Source of the DNA: Isotricha intestinalis
Taxonomy: Eukaryota > Ciliophora > Litostomatea > Vestibuliferida > Isotrichidae
Direction: 5' to 3'
DNA length: 45,908 bases
NCBI GenBank assembly: GCA_023807065.1
Contig: JAJJLU010003612.1
Coordinates: 1-45,908, forward strand
The translations under genes and the position numbers were made by a program. Shown here in pieces: positions 9,926-19,445 of the stretch. The notes beneath the pieces were generated by a model. It worked only from the letters and a program-made list of their open reading frames with translations. It was not told where the DNA came from and searched no databases. Numbering within the stretch: the stretch's first letter is position 1; each line of letters opens with the position of its first letter.

Positions 9926-10120
9926 AAAATTTAATTTAAATAATTTAAAAATTATTTTATTGAAATCGTAGAAAAATCAAAATAATTTTTATATATAATA
10001 AAGATATATAACACATAAATTCTTAATTTTATCAAAACCAAAAAATTATGATTACTCATTTTAAAAAAAAAGAAAATAAAAAAAAAATTAAAAAAAAAAA
10101 TATATAAAAAACATAAAAAA

Positions 10121-10711
10121 ATGGATTCAAAATCCATTAATGAAAAAGGAAAGGAAGTGCCAAAATTAATATTTGATTACGCAGGTCGAAAATTAGATTT
10201 ATGTGGAATATGTCATCAAAAATATAATGTAGGAGATAAAATACCACGAATATTAGTAAATTGTGGACATACTTTTTGTACATCATGTTTAATGAAATAT
10301 TATCATAATACTCATATAAGATGTCCTTATTGTAGAAAATTAGTAAAAAATTTAGATAATGTTGAAACTCTACCTTTAAATTTATCTATTTTCGGAGAAA
10401 TTGTTAAAAATGATCCTGTTATTATGTTATTAATTGATCCTTCTTCTGATATTTCTTTTTCTTCTTCTTGTAATCAACATCCTGAAAAACAAAAACATTA
10501 TTATTGCTCTTTTCATGAAAATAATTTTTGTAGAGAATGTATTAAAAGCTTTCATAGAAATGAAAAATGTTGTGTTGTTGATTTATATGATATTCATAAA
10601 TTATATCAGTTAAATGAACAAAATATTATGAAAAATGAAATGATTGTTAAAACTAGGAATAAAGGAAAAGGAAAAATGAAGAAAGAAGAATTTTTTATTG
10701 CTAATTCGTAA
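10121..10711 (+). CDS. RING-finger / B-box protein (TRIM-like E3 ligase)
   Basis: The product is 196 residues. The N-terminal RING uses Cys28, Cys31, Cys48, His50, Cys53, Cys56, Cys68 and Cys71 (CGHTFCTSCLMKYY then CPYC), the pattern that recruits ubiquitin E2 enzymes. A B-box type 2 finger follows (Cys117, His120, Cys129, His132, Cys137, Cys140, His145). Together these are the first two thirds of a TRIM-type E3 ligase. The coiled coil that normally follows is reduced to a short basic tail. The stop codon is clear, with no splice-like sequence before it, so the short form is probably real, though a missed downstream exon cannot be excluded. Confidence 0.88.
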   Translation: MDSKSINEKGKEVPKLIFDYAGRKLDLCGICHQKYNVGDKIPRILVNCGHTFCTSCLMKYYHNTHIRCPYCRKLVKNLDNVETLPLNLSIFGEIVKNDPVIMLLIDPSSDISFSSSCNQHPEKQKHYYCSFHENNFCRECIKSFHRNEKCCVVDLYDIHKLYQLNEQNIMKNEMIVKTRNKGKGKMKKEEFFIANS

Positions 10712-11167
10712 AAAATGTTTTTTTTGGAATATAAATTAATTAAATGAAATTTTAATTTTTTTTATTAATTTTTTTTGTTTATGGTTTATTAAGAGAATTA
10801 AAAATAATATATTAATACGTTTATTTCTATTAGTATTTTATTTCATATTTTAATGATTATTTTTTAAGGTCTTTTTAAGTATAAATATCTTAATTTATTT
10901 ATTTGACAAAAAAGACCCTGAATTAACATTTAATAAGAAAAAAACAAACAAATTTTTTTATTAAAAACATTTTTAACTTGTTTTTTCATTTGAAGAAAAT
11001 AAAAATCAATTAATCCTATAATAAAAAAAAAAACAATAAAAGAAAGGTCTTAATAAAAAACCAAATTTAACTAAAATTGAATAAAATTTAAAGAAATTAT
11101 TTTTTCAAATTGAAAAAAAATTAAAGATTGCTATAAATAGTAAAATTAAATAAATTGTTATTATTAA
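10712..11167. other. Gene-free region before GNA1
   Basis: This 456-base A+T-rich spacer lies between two plus-strand genes. It has three small islands containing GGTCTT or AGACC (near 10868, 10911 and 11045). A related AGACCTTT lies further on at 11811. No coding potential or RNA structure is convincing. Confidence 0.35.
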
Positions 11168-11653
11168 ATGGAACAAAATTACATTGAAATATTCAAAAAT
11201 GAAAATATAAATGACAATTTAATCCTTCGAAAATTAGATGAAAAAGATATAAATAAAGGATTTTTTGAATTATTATCTCAATTAACATCTGCAGAAAAAC
11301 CAACTGAAGAAGCTTTTAAAGAAAGATTAGATTTAATAAATAGAAGAAATGTTGAACAAATTTTTGTTATTGAATCAAAAGCTGAAAGCAAAATAATTGG
11401 AACTATTACAGTTTTCATTGAAATGAAATTTATTCATGGTATTAATCAAGTTGGACACATTGAAGATTTTGTTGTTGATAAAAATTTCAGAGGACTCAAA
11501 TTAGGAAAAAAATTAATGAATGTTGCTAAAAATTTTTGCCTTGAAAATAATTGCTATAAAATCATTCTTGATTGTGAAGATAGTTTGATTCCTCTTTACG
11601 AACGATTTGGATTTAAGAAAAAAGCTAATAGTATGCAACTTTATTATATTTAG
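11168..11653 (+). CDS. GNA1: Glucosamine-6-phosphate N-acetyltransferase (GNAT family)
   Basis: This 161-residue protein is a compact GNAT-fold acetyltransferase of the size of yeast and human GNA1. It shows ILRKLDEKDINKGFFELLSQL at the N-terminus, IIGTITVFIEMKFIHG with GHIEDFVVD (the strand leading to the active site), and the acetyl-CoA pyrophosphate loop RGLKLGKKLM. It ends with the typical CYKIILDC and LYERFGFKKK motifs. The enzyme acetylates glucosamine-6-phosphate with acetyl-CoA, the second step toward UDP-GlcNAc, which feeds N-glycans, GPI anchors and, in cyst formers, chitin-type walls. It stops with TAG. Confidence 0.92.
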   Translation: MEQNYIEIFKNENINDNLILRKLDEKDINKGFFELLSQLTSAEKPTEEAFKERLDLINRRNVEQIFVIESKAESKIIGTITVFIEMKFIHGINQVGHIEDFVVDKNFRGLKLGKKLMNVAKNFCLENNCYKIILDCEDSLIPLYERFGFKKKANSMQLYYI

Positions 11654-12793
11654 ATTTTTCCGGAAAATTTTTTTTCTTTTTTTTGTAATAATGATTTATT
11701 CAAAAAAATCTTTTACAATTAGAATATATAAATAAACAATTATATATTTTTTGATTATTTTTTTATTCTCATATTAAATTTATTTTTTATTCCAGATATT
11801 AATAAAAGACCTTTAATAAGTGATTATTTTTTTATTTTTCTTATATATATTCTTTTATCTTTAAATTACTATATAATACATAATTGATAATTAATTAAAG
11901 TTAATTATTATAAATAATATTAATTAAAAATGAGAGTTAATAATATAAATTGATATTACAAAATCAAAGGTGATTTGAAAAATCAGAAGTTATTATAATA
12001 TAATAACCGGATTTTATAAAAGATATTAAACCTTTAAATGAAATTTATAAATGTATGGATTTTATTATTTCAGGAGAATTTCATTTTCTTTTTTTTAAAA
12101 ATTTTTTCCTCCAACTTTAATTAATAAATTAGTATCAGATTTAAAGAGTGAAACTATTTAAAAATCTTTTTAGAATTCAAATAAATAATTTGATTAAAAA
12201 AATAAAAATAAAATTTATAAAATGAAATTAAATTAATTATGGAATTAAAAGATTATTTTATGTAATAAATGTTTTAAATTCAGAAAAAATAAAGGAAAAT
12301 ATCTAACTATTTATAAATAAAATTTTGATTTTTCTTTTAATATAATTCTATGTATGATTTTGGATAGTCTTTTATACTTTATTCTTTGTTTATGATAATA
12401 TAACATTTTTCTTTTTAAAATTTTACTATTATTTAGTCTTTTCTATTGCTTTATTTGCTATTTGTAGTTCTCGTTTTAACTGGAAAAATATATTATTAAA
12501 GATTTTTTAATTTCATATATTATCTTTTTTATATTTTTTTTTACGTTTTTCCTGTTTAGTAATTTTAAAATTCATAGGGAGTATTTATTTTTTGGGAGTT
12601 TAATTGCTTTTTATTTTTTTAAAATTTTTTTTGATTTTGATTTTTTTTATGTTTTAAATGTTTGAATATGAATTTATTTGATTATTGAGGTTAAATTTAT
12701 AATAATATATCAAAATAATTTTTATATAAAAAAACAAATTTAATTTTATGTTTTTTTAACTCAAAATATTTTATTAAAACAATAATTATATAC
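11654..12793. other. Largest gene-free stretch (1.1 kb)
   Basis: Between GNA1 and a convergent coiled-coil gene lie 1140 bases with no open frame of useful length on either strand. Two adjacent perfect hairpins occur around 11970-12008: GATTT-GAA-AAATC, then GTTATTAT-AAT-ATAATAAC. On the minus strand a short exon-like piece (LKRELQIANKAIEKTK, stop at 12429-12431) follows a TTTTTCCAG splice-like site, but no upstream exon could be joined in frame. It may be a decayed gene or a long 3' UTR plus spacer. Confidence 0.4.
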
Positions 12794-14437
12794 TTAATTT
12801 TCATCATTAATTACATCTTTGACTTGATCCAAATCATTTTCAACATTCTCATTATTAATTTTCATTTCCTCATTTTTTTTTTCTACTTCATCATTAATAT
12901 CATTATTATCATTTTTATCATCTTTACCAAAATTATCATTATTTTCATTGTTATCACCAATATTATTTTCTTGAACATTTTTTTCTTCTAATTCATTATT
13001 ATTATTTCCCTCATTATTATTATCATTATTATTAATATCATCATTATTATTATTATCATTATTATTATTATCATTATTATTATTATCATTATTATTATTA
13101 TCATTATTATTATTATCATTAATATTATTATCATTATTATTATATTCATCATCATTGACTTCATTAACAACAACATCAGAATTTGCAGTTAAAAAATTTT
13201 GTGTATTATTAATAGGAGGTAAAATAGAATCTTCACTTTTATCATTTAAATTAATTTTTTTTTTTTTTTTATTTAAATTTAACATATAACTAATATCTCT
13301 TTCTTTTTTTTTTAATCTCATTTCTTTTGCTTGCTCTAATAAATCTCTTTGAGGTTTTAATCTTTTTTCAGAACCCAATTTTAAATATTTTTCTTGTAAA
13401 ATTTTATGTGATTTTAATAAAGTTTTTATTCTTTCATTTTTTACTTCAATTGTACTTTTTAATGTTATTATTTCTGATTTTAATCTTAAAATTTCTCCTG
13501 TTTCTTTTTCTTGATAAAAATTTTTTAAATTTTCCATTTGAAGTTTTTCTTCTTTTATATTATTTTTTAATTGATTTATATATGTATCTTTTTGTTCTAT
13601 TTCATTAATTTTTAAACGAATTAAATTTTCATTTTTTGAATTTTTTTCTCTTAGTTTTTCTAAAATATCTTCTTGTTTTATTATTATATTTTCATATTGA
13701 TTTATTTTTTTATTTGATATTAATAAATTATTATTTAATTGTTTTATTTGTTTTTCTAATTCTGTTATTTTGAAATTTTTTTCACTTATTAATTTTTTTT
13801 TTTCTTCATTTTCTTTATTATAATTTAACTCTTTTTTCCTGAAATCAATCATTAATTCATTTTTTTCTTCTTCTAAATTTTGTAAATGATTTATTTTGAT
13901 TTCTTCAATTTCAGAAATTTTTTCTAATTTTTGTTGTTCAAATTTTTCTTTTAATTGTAAATAATCATTATAAAGTTTATTGTAAAGATTTTTATCAATT
14001 AAATTCTCATTTAAATTATTTTCTTTATTTAAATTGTCTAATATATTATTATCTACATTTTCATTTTCTTCAATTTTTTCTTCTTTAATTTCTTCTCCTA
14101 ATTCTTTTAATCTTTCATTTTTTTTATTTATTTCTTTTTCAAGTTTATTTATTTTATCATTTAAATTATAAATTTTTGATTCTAAATCAATATTTTTTTT
14201 CTTCATTTGATCAAATTCTAATTTATATTTTTCTTCTAATTCTTTTTCTTTCTCTTTTATTTCAATCGGAGTATTATCATCAAGTTTTTTTTTTAAATCA
14301 TCTATTTCTTTCTTTTTTAAAGTTAATTGATCATTTAATTTGTTTATTTCTTCATCTTTTGATAATATTAATTTTTGTAAATCTTCATTTTTTGACTATC
14401 ATATTAAAAAAGAAATAAAAAAAAATTTTTTTACCAT
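12794..14437 (-). CDS. Coiled-coil protein with Asp/Asn repeat tail; intron directly after the ATG
   Basis: The spliced product is 534 residues. Exon 1 is only the ATG (14437-14435). A 39-nt GT-AG intron (14396-14434) with in-frame TGA and TAG follows, and exon 2 runs from 14395 to the stop. The frame before the first internal ATG (14206) is clearly coding (SKNEDLQKLILSKDEEINKL), which is why the upstream start is preferred. Residues 1 to about 350 are a continuous charged coiled coil with heptad Leu/Ile/Lys/Glu patterning. Next come a short conserved-looking basic part (LLEQAKEMRLKKKERDISYM) and a tail of DNNNN repeats. No domain names its function; structural, cytoskeletal or basal-body roles are typical guesses only. 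Confidence 0.85.
13012..13143 (-). repeat. 15-bp tandem repeat coding for DNNNN units
   Basis: The unit tcattattattatta recurs in register about eight times with small changes. On the minus strand it encodes a five-residue Asp-Asn-Asn-Asn-Asn repeat in the disordered tail of the coiled-coil protein. Such in-frame minisatellites usually vary in copy number between strains. Confidence 0.9.
14396..14434 (-). other. 39-nt intron immediately downstream of the start codon
   Basis: On the coding strand ATG is followed at once by GTAAAAAAA, and the intron ends in GATAG. It is A/T only apart from its splice sites and one G before the 3' site, and it contains in-frame stops. Removing it joins ATG to an open frame of strong codon quality (phase 0). 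Confidence 0.85.
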
Positions 14438-14722
14438 TTTTTTTTTTCAGTTTTTTTTTAAAAGATAAATAACAGTTAAATTTTTAATATTTGATATTTT
14501 TTTAATTTATTAAAATTTTTATTATTAAAATTAATTATATTTATTTCAATTAAACACTACTTTAAAATTTATGAAAAAAGATTAAGGTAATTTTTATATT
14601 TGATTTCAAAAATATTAGTTAACCAAAGTTTAAATTTATAAAAAAACTATTTTTGATAAAGATTAATTCTCAAAAGAATAAAAAGATAATTTTTATTACA
14701 ATTTATTTATTATTTTAATAAA

Positions 14723-16609
14723 ATGCAAAAAGAATTAGAAGAAATTTTCAATGATGAAAACGGAGAAAAATTATTAAATTATTTTCATTATATTTCAAAA
14801 AATGAAAATGAAAAACAAATGTTTATAGGAAAAATTCATAATTTACAAAATATTGGTGTAAAAAATATTCTTTTTGTAATTAAAATTTTAAACACTTCAA
14901 TTGATTTTAATTTTCAAAACATGAAAATTTTTTTTTCAGAACTTTTAGAAATTATTATTTTAAAAATAATAAATAATGATGATAATAAAATATTTTTTCA
15001 AACAATTCCTTCATTTAGTTTATTATTATTATCAAATCTAATTAAAAATTTTTATTTGAATGAAATAGAAGAAAAAGAAAAAATCTTAATTAATTTTATA
15101 GAAAAATATTTAATAAATATAATTCCAATTAATGAAATAGGAAAAATTTTTTTTTTTAATGAGGAAAATAATGAAAAATTAAAAAAATTATTTGATAACA
15201 TAAAAAAATTATATACAAAAACTGATAATTTAAGCTATAATTCTTTTTATGAAATGTTATATAAATTTTTCAAGCAAAAAAATTCAAAAATAAAATACTT
15301 TTCTTTTCAAAAAATAAGTAAAAAAACATTTAATTTAAATAAAATGGAATCAATATTTTCAGTCAAGCCAATTCCAAAAGAAAATTTAATATTTTATTTT
15401 GAATGTTATTTAATATCTTTTTTTAAAGAAGATGAATTTTCTTTTGGATTATCAAAATCACATGAAAATAAAGATTTATTTATCTGTTATAAAAATTCAG
15501 GAAAAATAATATATAATGAGCGTATTATGAGATTTACTCAACAATATAATAGAAATGATATTGTTGGTTGTTTAATAAATAAAATAGATAAATGTATTAT
15601 TTTTATTAAAAATGGAGAACAAAAAATAAAATTAAATTATACTTTTGGAAAAGATGAAGAATTATATCCTGGAATATTATTAGGTAAAAATGGTTATTTT
15701 AATATTCAATTGAATAATAATTTTCAAAGTTATCCTTTTTGTTTTAATTATCAAAAATATTTAGATGACTTTTTAAATAATTATTATGATTCTATTATTA
15801 AAGTTGATATTAATAATAAAAATGAAAATGAATTGTTCTTTGATAATAATTCTCAATTAGATTTATTAATTTGTGATTATATGTTATATAATGCTTATTC
15901 TGAATCTTATAATGAAATGAAAAATATTGCTTATGGAAAAAAAGGGAAATTTATGAATAATTTAAAAATTGAAATTAGAAAAAAAATAAGATATTTATTA
16001 AATGAAAAAAAATTTGATGATGTAACTAATTTAATTAAAAATAATTTTGAAGTTGTTGAAAATAGTTTAAATCTTATAAATTTTTATAAAACTTATTATG
16101 GAATATATGATATTTTTCGTGAGGATTATAATAAAAATTCAAATGAAATTATTTCTAATTTAATAATAAATTTAAGAAAAAATATTATTTTTAATAACTC
16201 ATTTTCAGAAATATATAAAAAATTTTATAAAAATTCAACTGAAAAATTACTTCATTCAATTTTTAATCCTAAATTAAATAATCAAGTAAATATAAAAGCT
16301 TTTGAAGAGTTTATTGAAGATAAATTATCTTCTGAAGAAATGTTTTCAAGTATTAATTCTGAAATTTTAAAAAGTAATTATACGGTTTATATGAATGAAA
16401 TAGAATCAATTTTAAAGCATTTTATTTTAGTTTTATGTAAAAATCTTGATTTAAATCCAATTACTGGAGTTAATTTTATTCTAACTTATCCTAATTTTTT
16501 AAATGTTTTAAATAAGAAATTAATTGATGCTGGATTATCTTGTGAAGAAATTCAAATGGAAAAAATATTAATCAAATATTTTGATGATTTAAATATTAAT
16601 AAAAAGTAA
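14723..16609 (+). CDS. RanBP9/10-like protein (SPRY-LisH-CTLH)
   Basis: The product is 628 residues. Residues about 205-340 fit a SPRY domain (FYFECYLISFFKEDEFSFGLS, then IVGCLINKIDKCIIFIKNG and LYPGILLGKNGYFNIQLN). A LisH-type segment follows (LLICDYMLYNAYSESYNEM, 380-399), then a CTLH/CRA helical region (EIRKKIRYLLNEKKFDDVTNLIKNNF, in two overlapping helices near 417-442, to about 570). This order is that of RanBP9/RanBP10 and yeast Gid1, the substrate-receptor scaffold of the CTLH/GID ubiquitin ligase. The N-terminal 200 residues are helical and not recognised; animal RanBP9 has no such extension. Assignment is good for the domain order and moderate for orthology, because the sequence is divergent and very rich in Asn, Lys and Ile. 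Confidence 0.78.
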   Translation: MQKELEEIFNDENGEKLLNYFHYISKNENEKQMFIGKIHNLQNIGVKNILFVIKILNTSIDFNFQNMKIFFSELLEIIILKIINNDDNKIFFQTIPSFSLLLLSNLIKNFYLNEIEEKEKILINFIEKYLINIIPINEIGKIFFFNEENNEKLKKLFDNIKKLYTKTDNLSYNSFYEMLYKFFKQKNSKIKYFSFQKISKKTFNLNKMESIFSVKPIPKENLIFYFECYLISFFKEDEFSFGLSKSHENKDLFICYKNSGKIIYNERIMRFTQQYNRNDIVGCLINKIDKCIIFIKNGEQKIKLNYTFGKDEELYPGILLGKNGYFNIQLNNNFQSYPFCFNYQKYLDDFLNNYYDSIIKVDINNKNENELFFDNNSQLDLLICDYMLYNAYSESYNEMKNIAYGKKGKFMNNLKIEIRKKIRYLLNEKKFDDVTNLIKNNFEVVENSLNLINFYKTYYGIYDIFREDYNKNSNEIISNLIINLRKNIIFNNSFSEIYKKFYKNSTEKLLHSIFNPKLNNQVNIKAFEEFIEDKLSSEEMFSSINSEILKSNYTVYMNEIESILKHFILVLCKNLDLNPITGVNFILTYPNFLNVLNKKLIDAGLSCEEIQMEKILIKYFDDLNINKK

Positions 16610-16847
16610 ATAATACTATCATATATATATATTATTATTAATTAATCTTTTTATATTTTTTCATGGTAAATAAAGAAATAAAAAATAAAAAAATTTTCTA
16701 AAAAAAATAAATACAATACCTAATAAAAATACAAAATAATTTTTTCAAAAAATTTTTTTTATTCATTAGATAATTTTATTATAAAATAGATAATATTTTT
16801 TTCTTAAATATTGTGAATTAAACTAACTATAAAATAATTGAAAAAAA

Positions 16848-18020
16848 ATGGAAGCTCCTCAAATAAAAGAAGAATGTAAATCAGAAAATTCATTCCAAAT
16901 ACAATCAGATAAAAATCATTCTTTTAATATAATATTTACAAATTTAACTACTTCAATTAAAATAACTGCTTCTTTTGAAGATGATATTTTGATTAAACTT
17001 TATGAAAAAACATTATCATTGGATGAATTAAAAAAAAATAAATTTTTTGTAATTTATGATTCAATTGATGAAATATATGATGAATTAATATATAATCTAA
17101 ATAAAAATCAAAGTAAAATCATTGAAGAAACAAATTTAATTTTACTTTTTATTCCAGTTGATAATTTAAAAATAAAAGAAATTACTTTTGAGCTAAGTGA
17201 AAAAATAAAAAGTGATAAAGAAAGAATTGATGAATTGATTTCAGTAGTTTCAAATTTAAATGAAGAAATAAAAGAATTAAAATCAAATAATATAAAAATA
17301 GAAGAAAACATCGATGAAAAAATAAATAATTTAGAAAAAGAAAATTCAAATTTAAAACAGAAAATAAACTCATTAGAAATAGAAGTTTCAGAATTTAAAA
17401 AAGAAAATACAAAATTAATAGAAAAACTAAATAAAATAGAAAAAGAATTAAAACAAGAAAATTCAAAATCAAAAGACCAAAATATTATAAAAGAAAATTC
17501 TCAATTAGAAAATATAAAAAGTAAAATATTGAAAATAAACCCATCCTATAAAACAACGTTAAATAATTGGATAAATCCAAAAGAAACAATAAAATTTGAA
17601 TTATTATATAGAATGAGTAGAGATGGGATAGAATTTTCAAAATTTCATAAATTATGTGATAATAAAGGGCCAACAATAACTTTAATAAAATTAGAAAATG
17701 AAAATATTTTAGGTTCATATTCTCCTTTAGCATGGGATTCAAAAAGCAGTTGGAAAAGAGATCCAAATATGTTTATTTTTTCTTTAACTAATAATACTAA
17801 AAGTATTTTAAATAGTAATTCTAATAATGGAATTTATTGTTATTCTGAATGTGGTCCTCATAATGATGTTATTAGATTTAGAAGTGATAAAAAAATGAAG
17901 GAATGTTATATTTATAATCAAAGTAAGTCTTATGTTGATGCTTATAAAATTTTCCCAGGGGATAAAAATGAAGGATATTATAAGTGTCAAGAAATTGAAG
18001 TTTTTCAAATTCAGTTTTGA
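16848..18020 (+). CDS. TLDc-domain protein with central coiled coil
   Basis: The product is 390 residues and stops with TGA. Residues about 108-210 are a heptad coiled coil. Residues 225-388 are a TLDc-type domain: FELLYRMSRDGIEFSKFHKLC, continuing DNKGPTITLIK, ILGSYSPLAW, FIFSLTN and a final QEIEVFQI. TLDc domains occur in oxidation-resistance proteins (OXR1, NCOA7), where they bind and regulate the V-ATPase. Free-living and parasitic protists have expanded TLDc families joined to coiled coils, often of unknown role. The first 100 residues are globular but unrecognised. Oxidative-stress or V-ATPase involvement is an inference from the family. Confidence 0.85.
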   Translation: MEAPQIKEECKSENSFQIQSDKNHSFNIIFTNLTTSIKITASFEDDILIKLYEKTLSLDELKKNKFFVIYDSIDEIYDELIYNLNKNQSKIIEETNLILLFIPVDNLKIKEITFELSEKIKSDKERIDELISVVSNLNEEIKELKSNNIKIEENIDEKINNLEKENSNLKQKINSLEIEVSEFKKENTKLIEKLNKIEKELKQENSKSKDQNIIKENSQLENIKSKILKINPSYKTTLNNWINPKETIKFELLYRMSRDGIEFSKFHKLCDNKGPTITLIKLENENILGSYSPLAWDSKSSWKRDPNMFIFSLTNNTKSILNSNSNNGIYCYSECGPHNDVIRFRSDKKMKECYIYNQSKSYVDAYKIFPGDKNEGYYKCQEIEVFQIQF

Positions 18021-18206
18021 AGGAAGACCAATTATTTTTTTATTTTTTTTTTGTTGGGTGTATTACTTTTAGATATTAGAAAGTGGAAAAAAATGAAAGA
18101 TATTTTTTATTGCTAATATAATATGATTTTTAAATATAAAAATTATTAATATGAGAACAAAAAAAATAAAATAATTTTAATTATTTTAAAAAATAAAGAA
18201 AAAACA

Positions 18207-19274
18207 ATGAAAAAAAATTCCTATCACAAAAGAGTTTATTCAAATAAAATTCCAAAATCCATATCTCAGAAAAAATTATTAACCCCAAAAATAAAAGAAT
18301 GTAAAATAACAGAAAATAATAACACTAATATAAATAATATAAATGAAATAGATATAAAAATGTTATTAGAAAATGAAAATGACACATATGAAAATTTAAG
18401 AGTAAAAAATTCTAAATTAAGAATTTTAATAATTCAAGCAAGTAATAAAATAACAGAAATTACAAATAAATATAATAAAATGGAGATAAATTATCAAGAA
18501 GAAAAAAAAGAAATTTTAAAACAATTAGATAAAATTTCTGTTAATTATAAAATTTATGCTGAATCTTTCCAACAAAATTTTAAAATAAAAAATGATTTTA
18601 ATAATTTATCTCAAAAATATGAACAAAATTTAAAAGTCATATCTAATTATCAAAAAGATATTATTTATTTATTATCTGAATATATTCAAATGCATTTTAA
18701 TATTTCTAATTTTTTAAACAATTATTATAATAGTAATTTAAATAATATTAGGGTAGACTCGATTAATTTTATTGAAAAAAATAAGGAGTTTATTGAAAAA
18801 AATATGATGAAATTTAATAAAAAAATTGATACTGTTAATTTTCCTGATTTTTATAATGAATATAATTCTTTTTTAGAAAGAATAAAAATTCAAAAAAGAA
18901 TTGGAGAAGAAGAAAATAAAATTAAAAATAAAAAAACTTATTCAATAAGAAAAAAAGAATATATTAATAATAGTAATATTATTATAAATAATAATAATAA
19001 TAATATAATTAATAGTAATATAAAACCAAATAATATTACTTATTCTAATAATTATAATGGGTATTTGAATAAAAGTGAAATTAATTATGGAAAAGAAAAT
19101 AAAAAAAATTATGATTTTTATAATGATGATAATCAATTAAATAAAACAATGAAAAATAAATCTCATTTTAAAAGAGAATTACTTTTTAATAAAAAAAACA
19201 CTTTTAGAAATAATGCAAATAATGATATTGAAAATGTTGATATTCCTATAAATCAAAATAATTCATGTGATTAA
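18207..19274 (+). CDS. Coiled-coil, Asn-rich hypothetical protein
   Basis: I do not recognise this 355-residue protein. It has a basic N-terminus (KKNSYHKRVYSNKIPKSIS), a helical coiled-coil centre (about 55-235) and a poly-Asn tail (about 250-300) that is likely disordered. It converges on the next gene with 171 bases between the stops. Codon use matches its neighbours and the frame is uninterrupted, so it is probably real. Confidence 0.75.
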   Translation: MKKNSYHKRVYSNKIPKSISQKKLLTPKIKECKITENNNTNINNINEIDIKMLLENENDTYENLRVKNSKLRILIIQASNKITEITNKYNKMEINYQEEKKEILKQLDKISVNYKIYAESFQQNFKIKNDFNNLSQKYEQNLKVISNYQKDIIYLLSEYIQMHFNISNFLNNYYNSNLNNIRVDSINFIEKNKEFIEKNMMKFNKKIDTVNFPDFYNEYNSFLERIKIQKRIGEEENKIKNKKTYSIRKKEYINNSNIIINNNNNNIINSNIKPNNITYSNNYNGYLNKSEINYGKENKKNYDFYNDDNQLNKTMKNKSHFKRELLFNKKNTFRNNANNDIENVDIPINQNNSCD

Positions 19275-19445
19275 ATAAATTTTTTACAATATAAATAAAA
19301 AAAAGTTTTTTTCATATTCAATTTTAAATTATTAATCTATTTTGCAAATATAATTAAATGAGTTTTTTTTCATATTTTTTTTTCAAAATAAAATGAAAAA
19401 AGAATAATAAATAATAAAAAAAATAATAAAATAAAAAAATTTGAA

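Noticed and set aside
12376..12590. Small spliced gene ending in LKRELQIANKAIEKTK on the minus strand
   Set aside because: A 3' splice-like TTTTTCCAG precedes it, but the only upstream ATG exon ends in the wrong phase, so no consistent model could be built.
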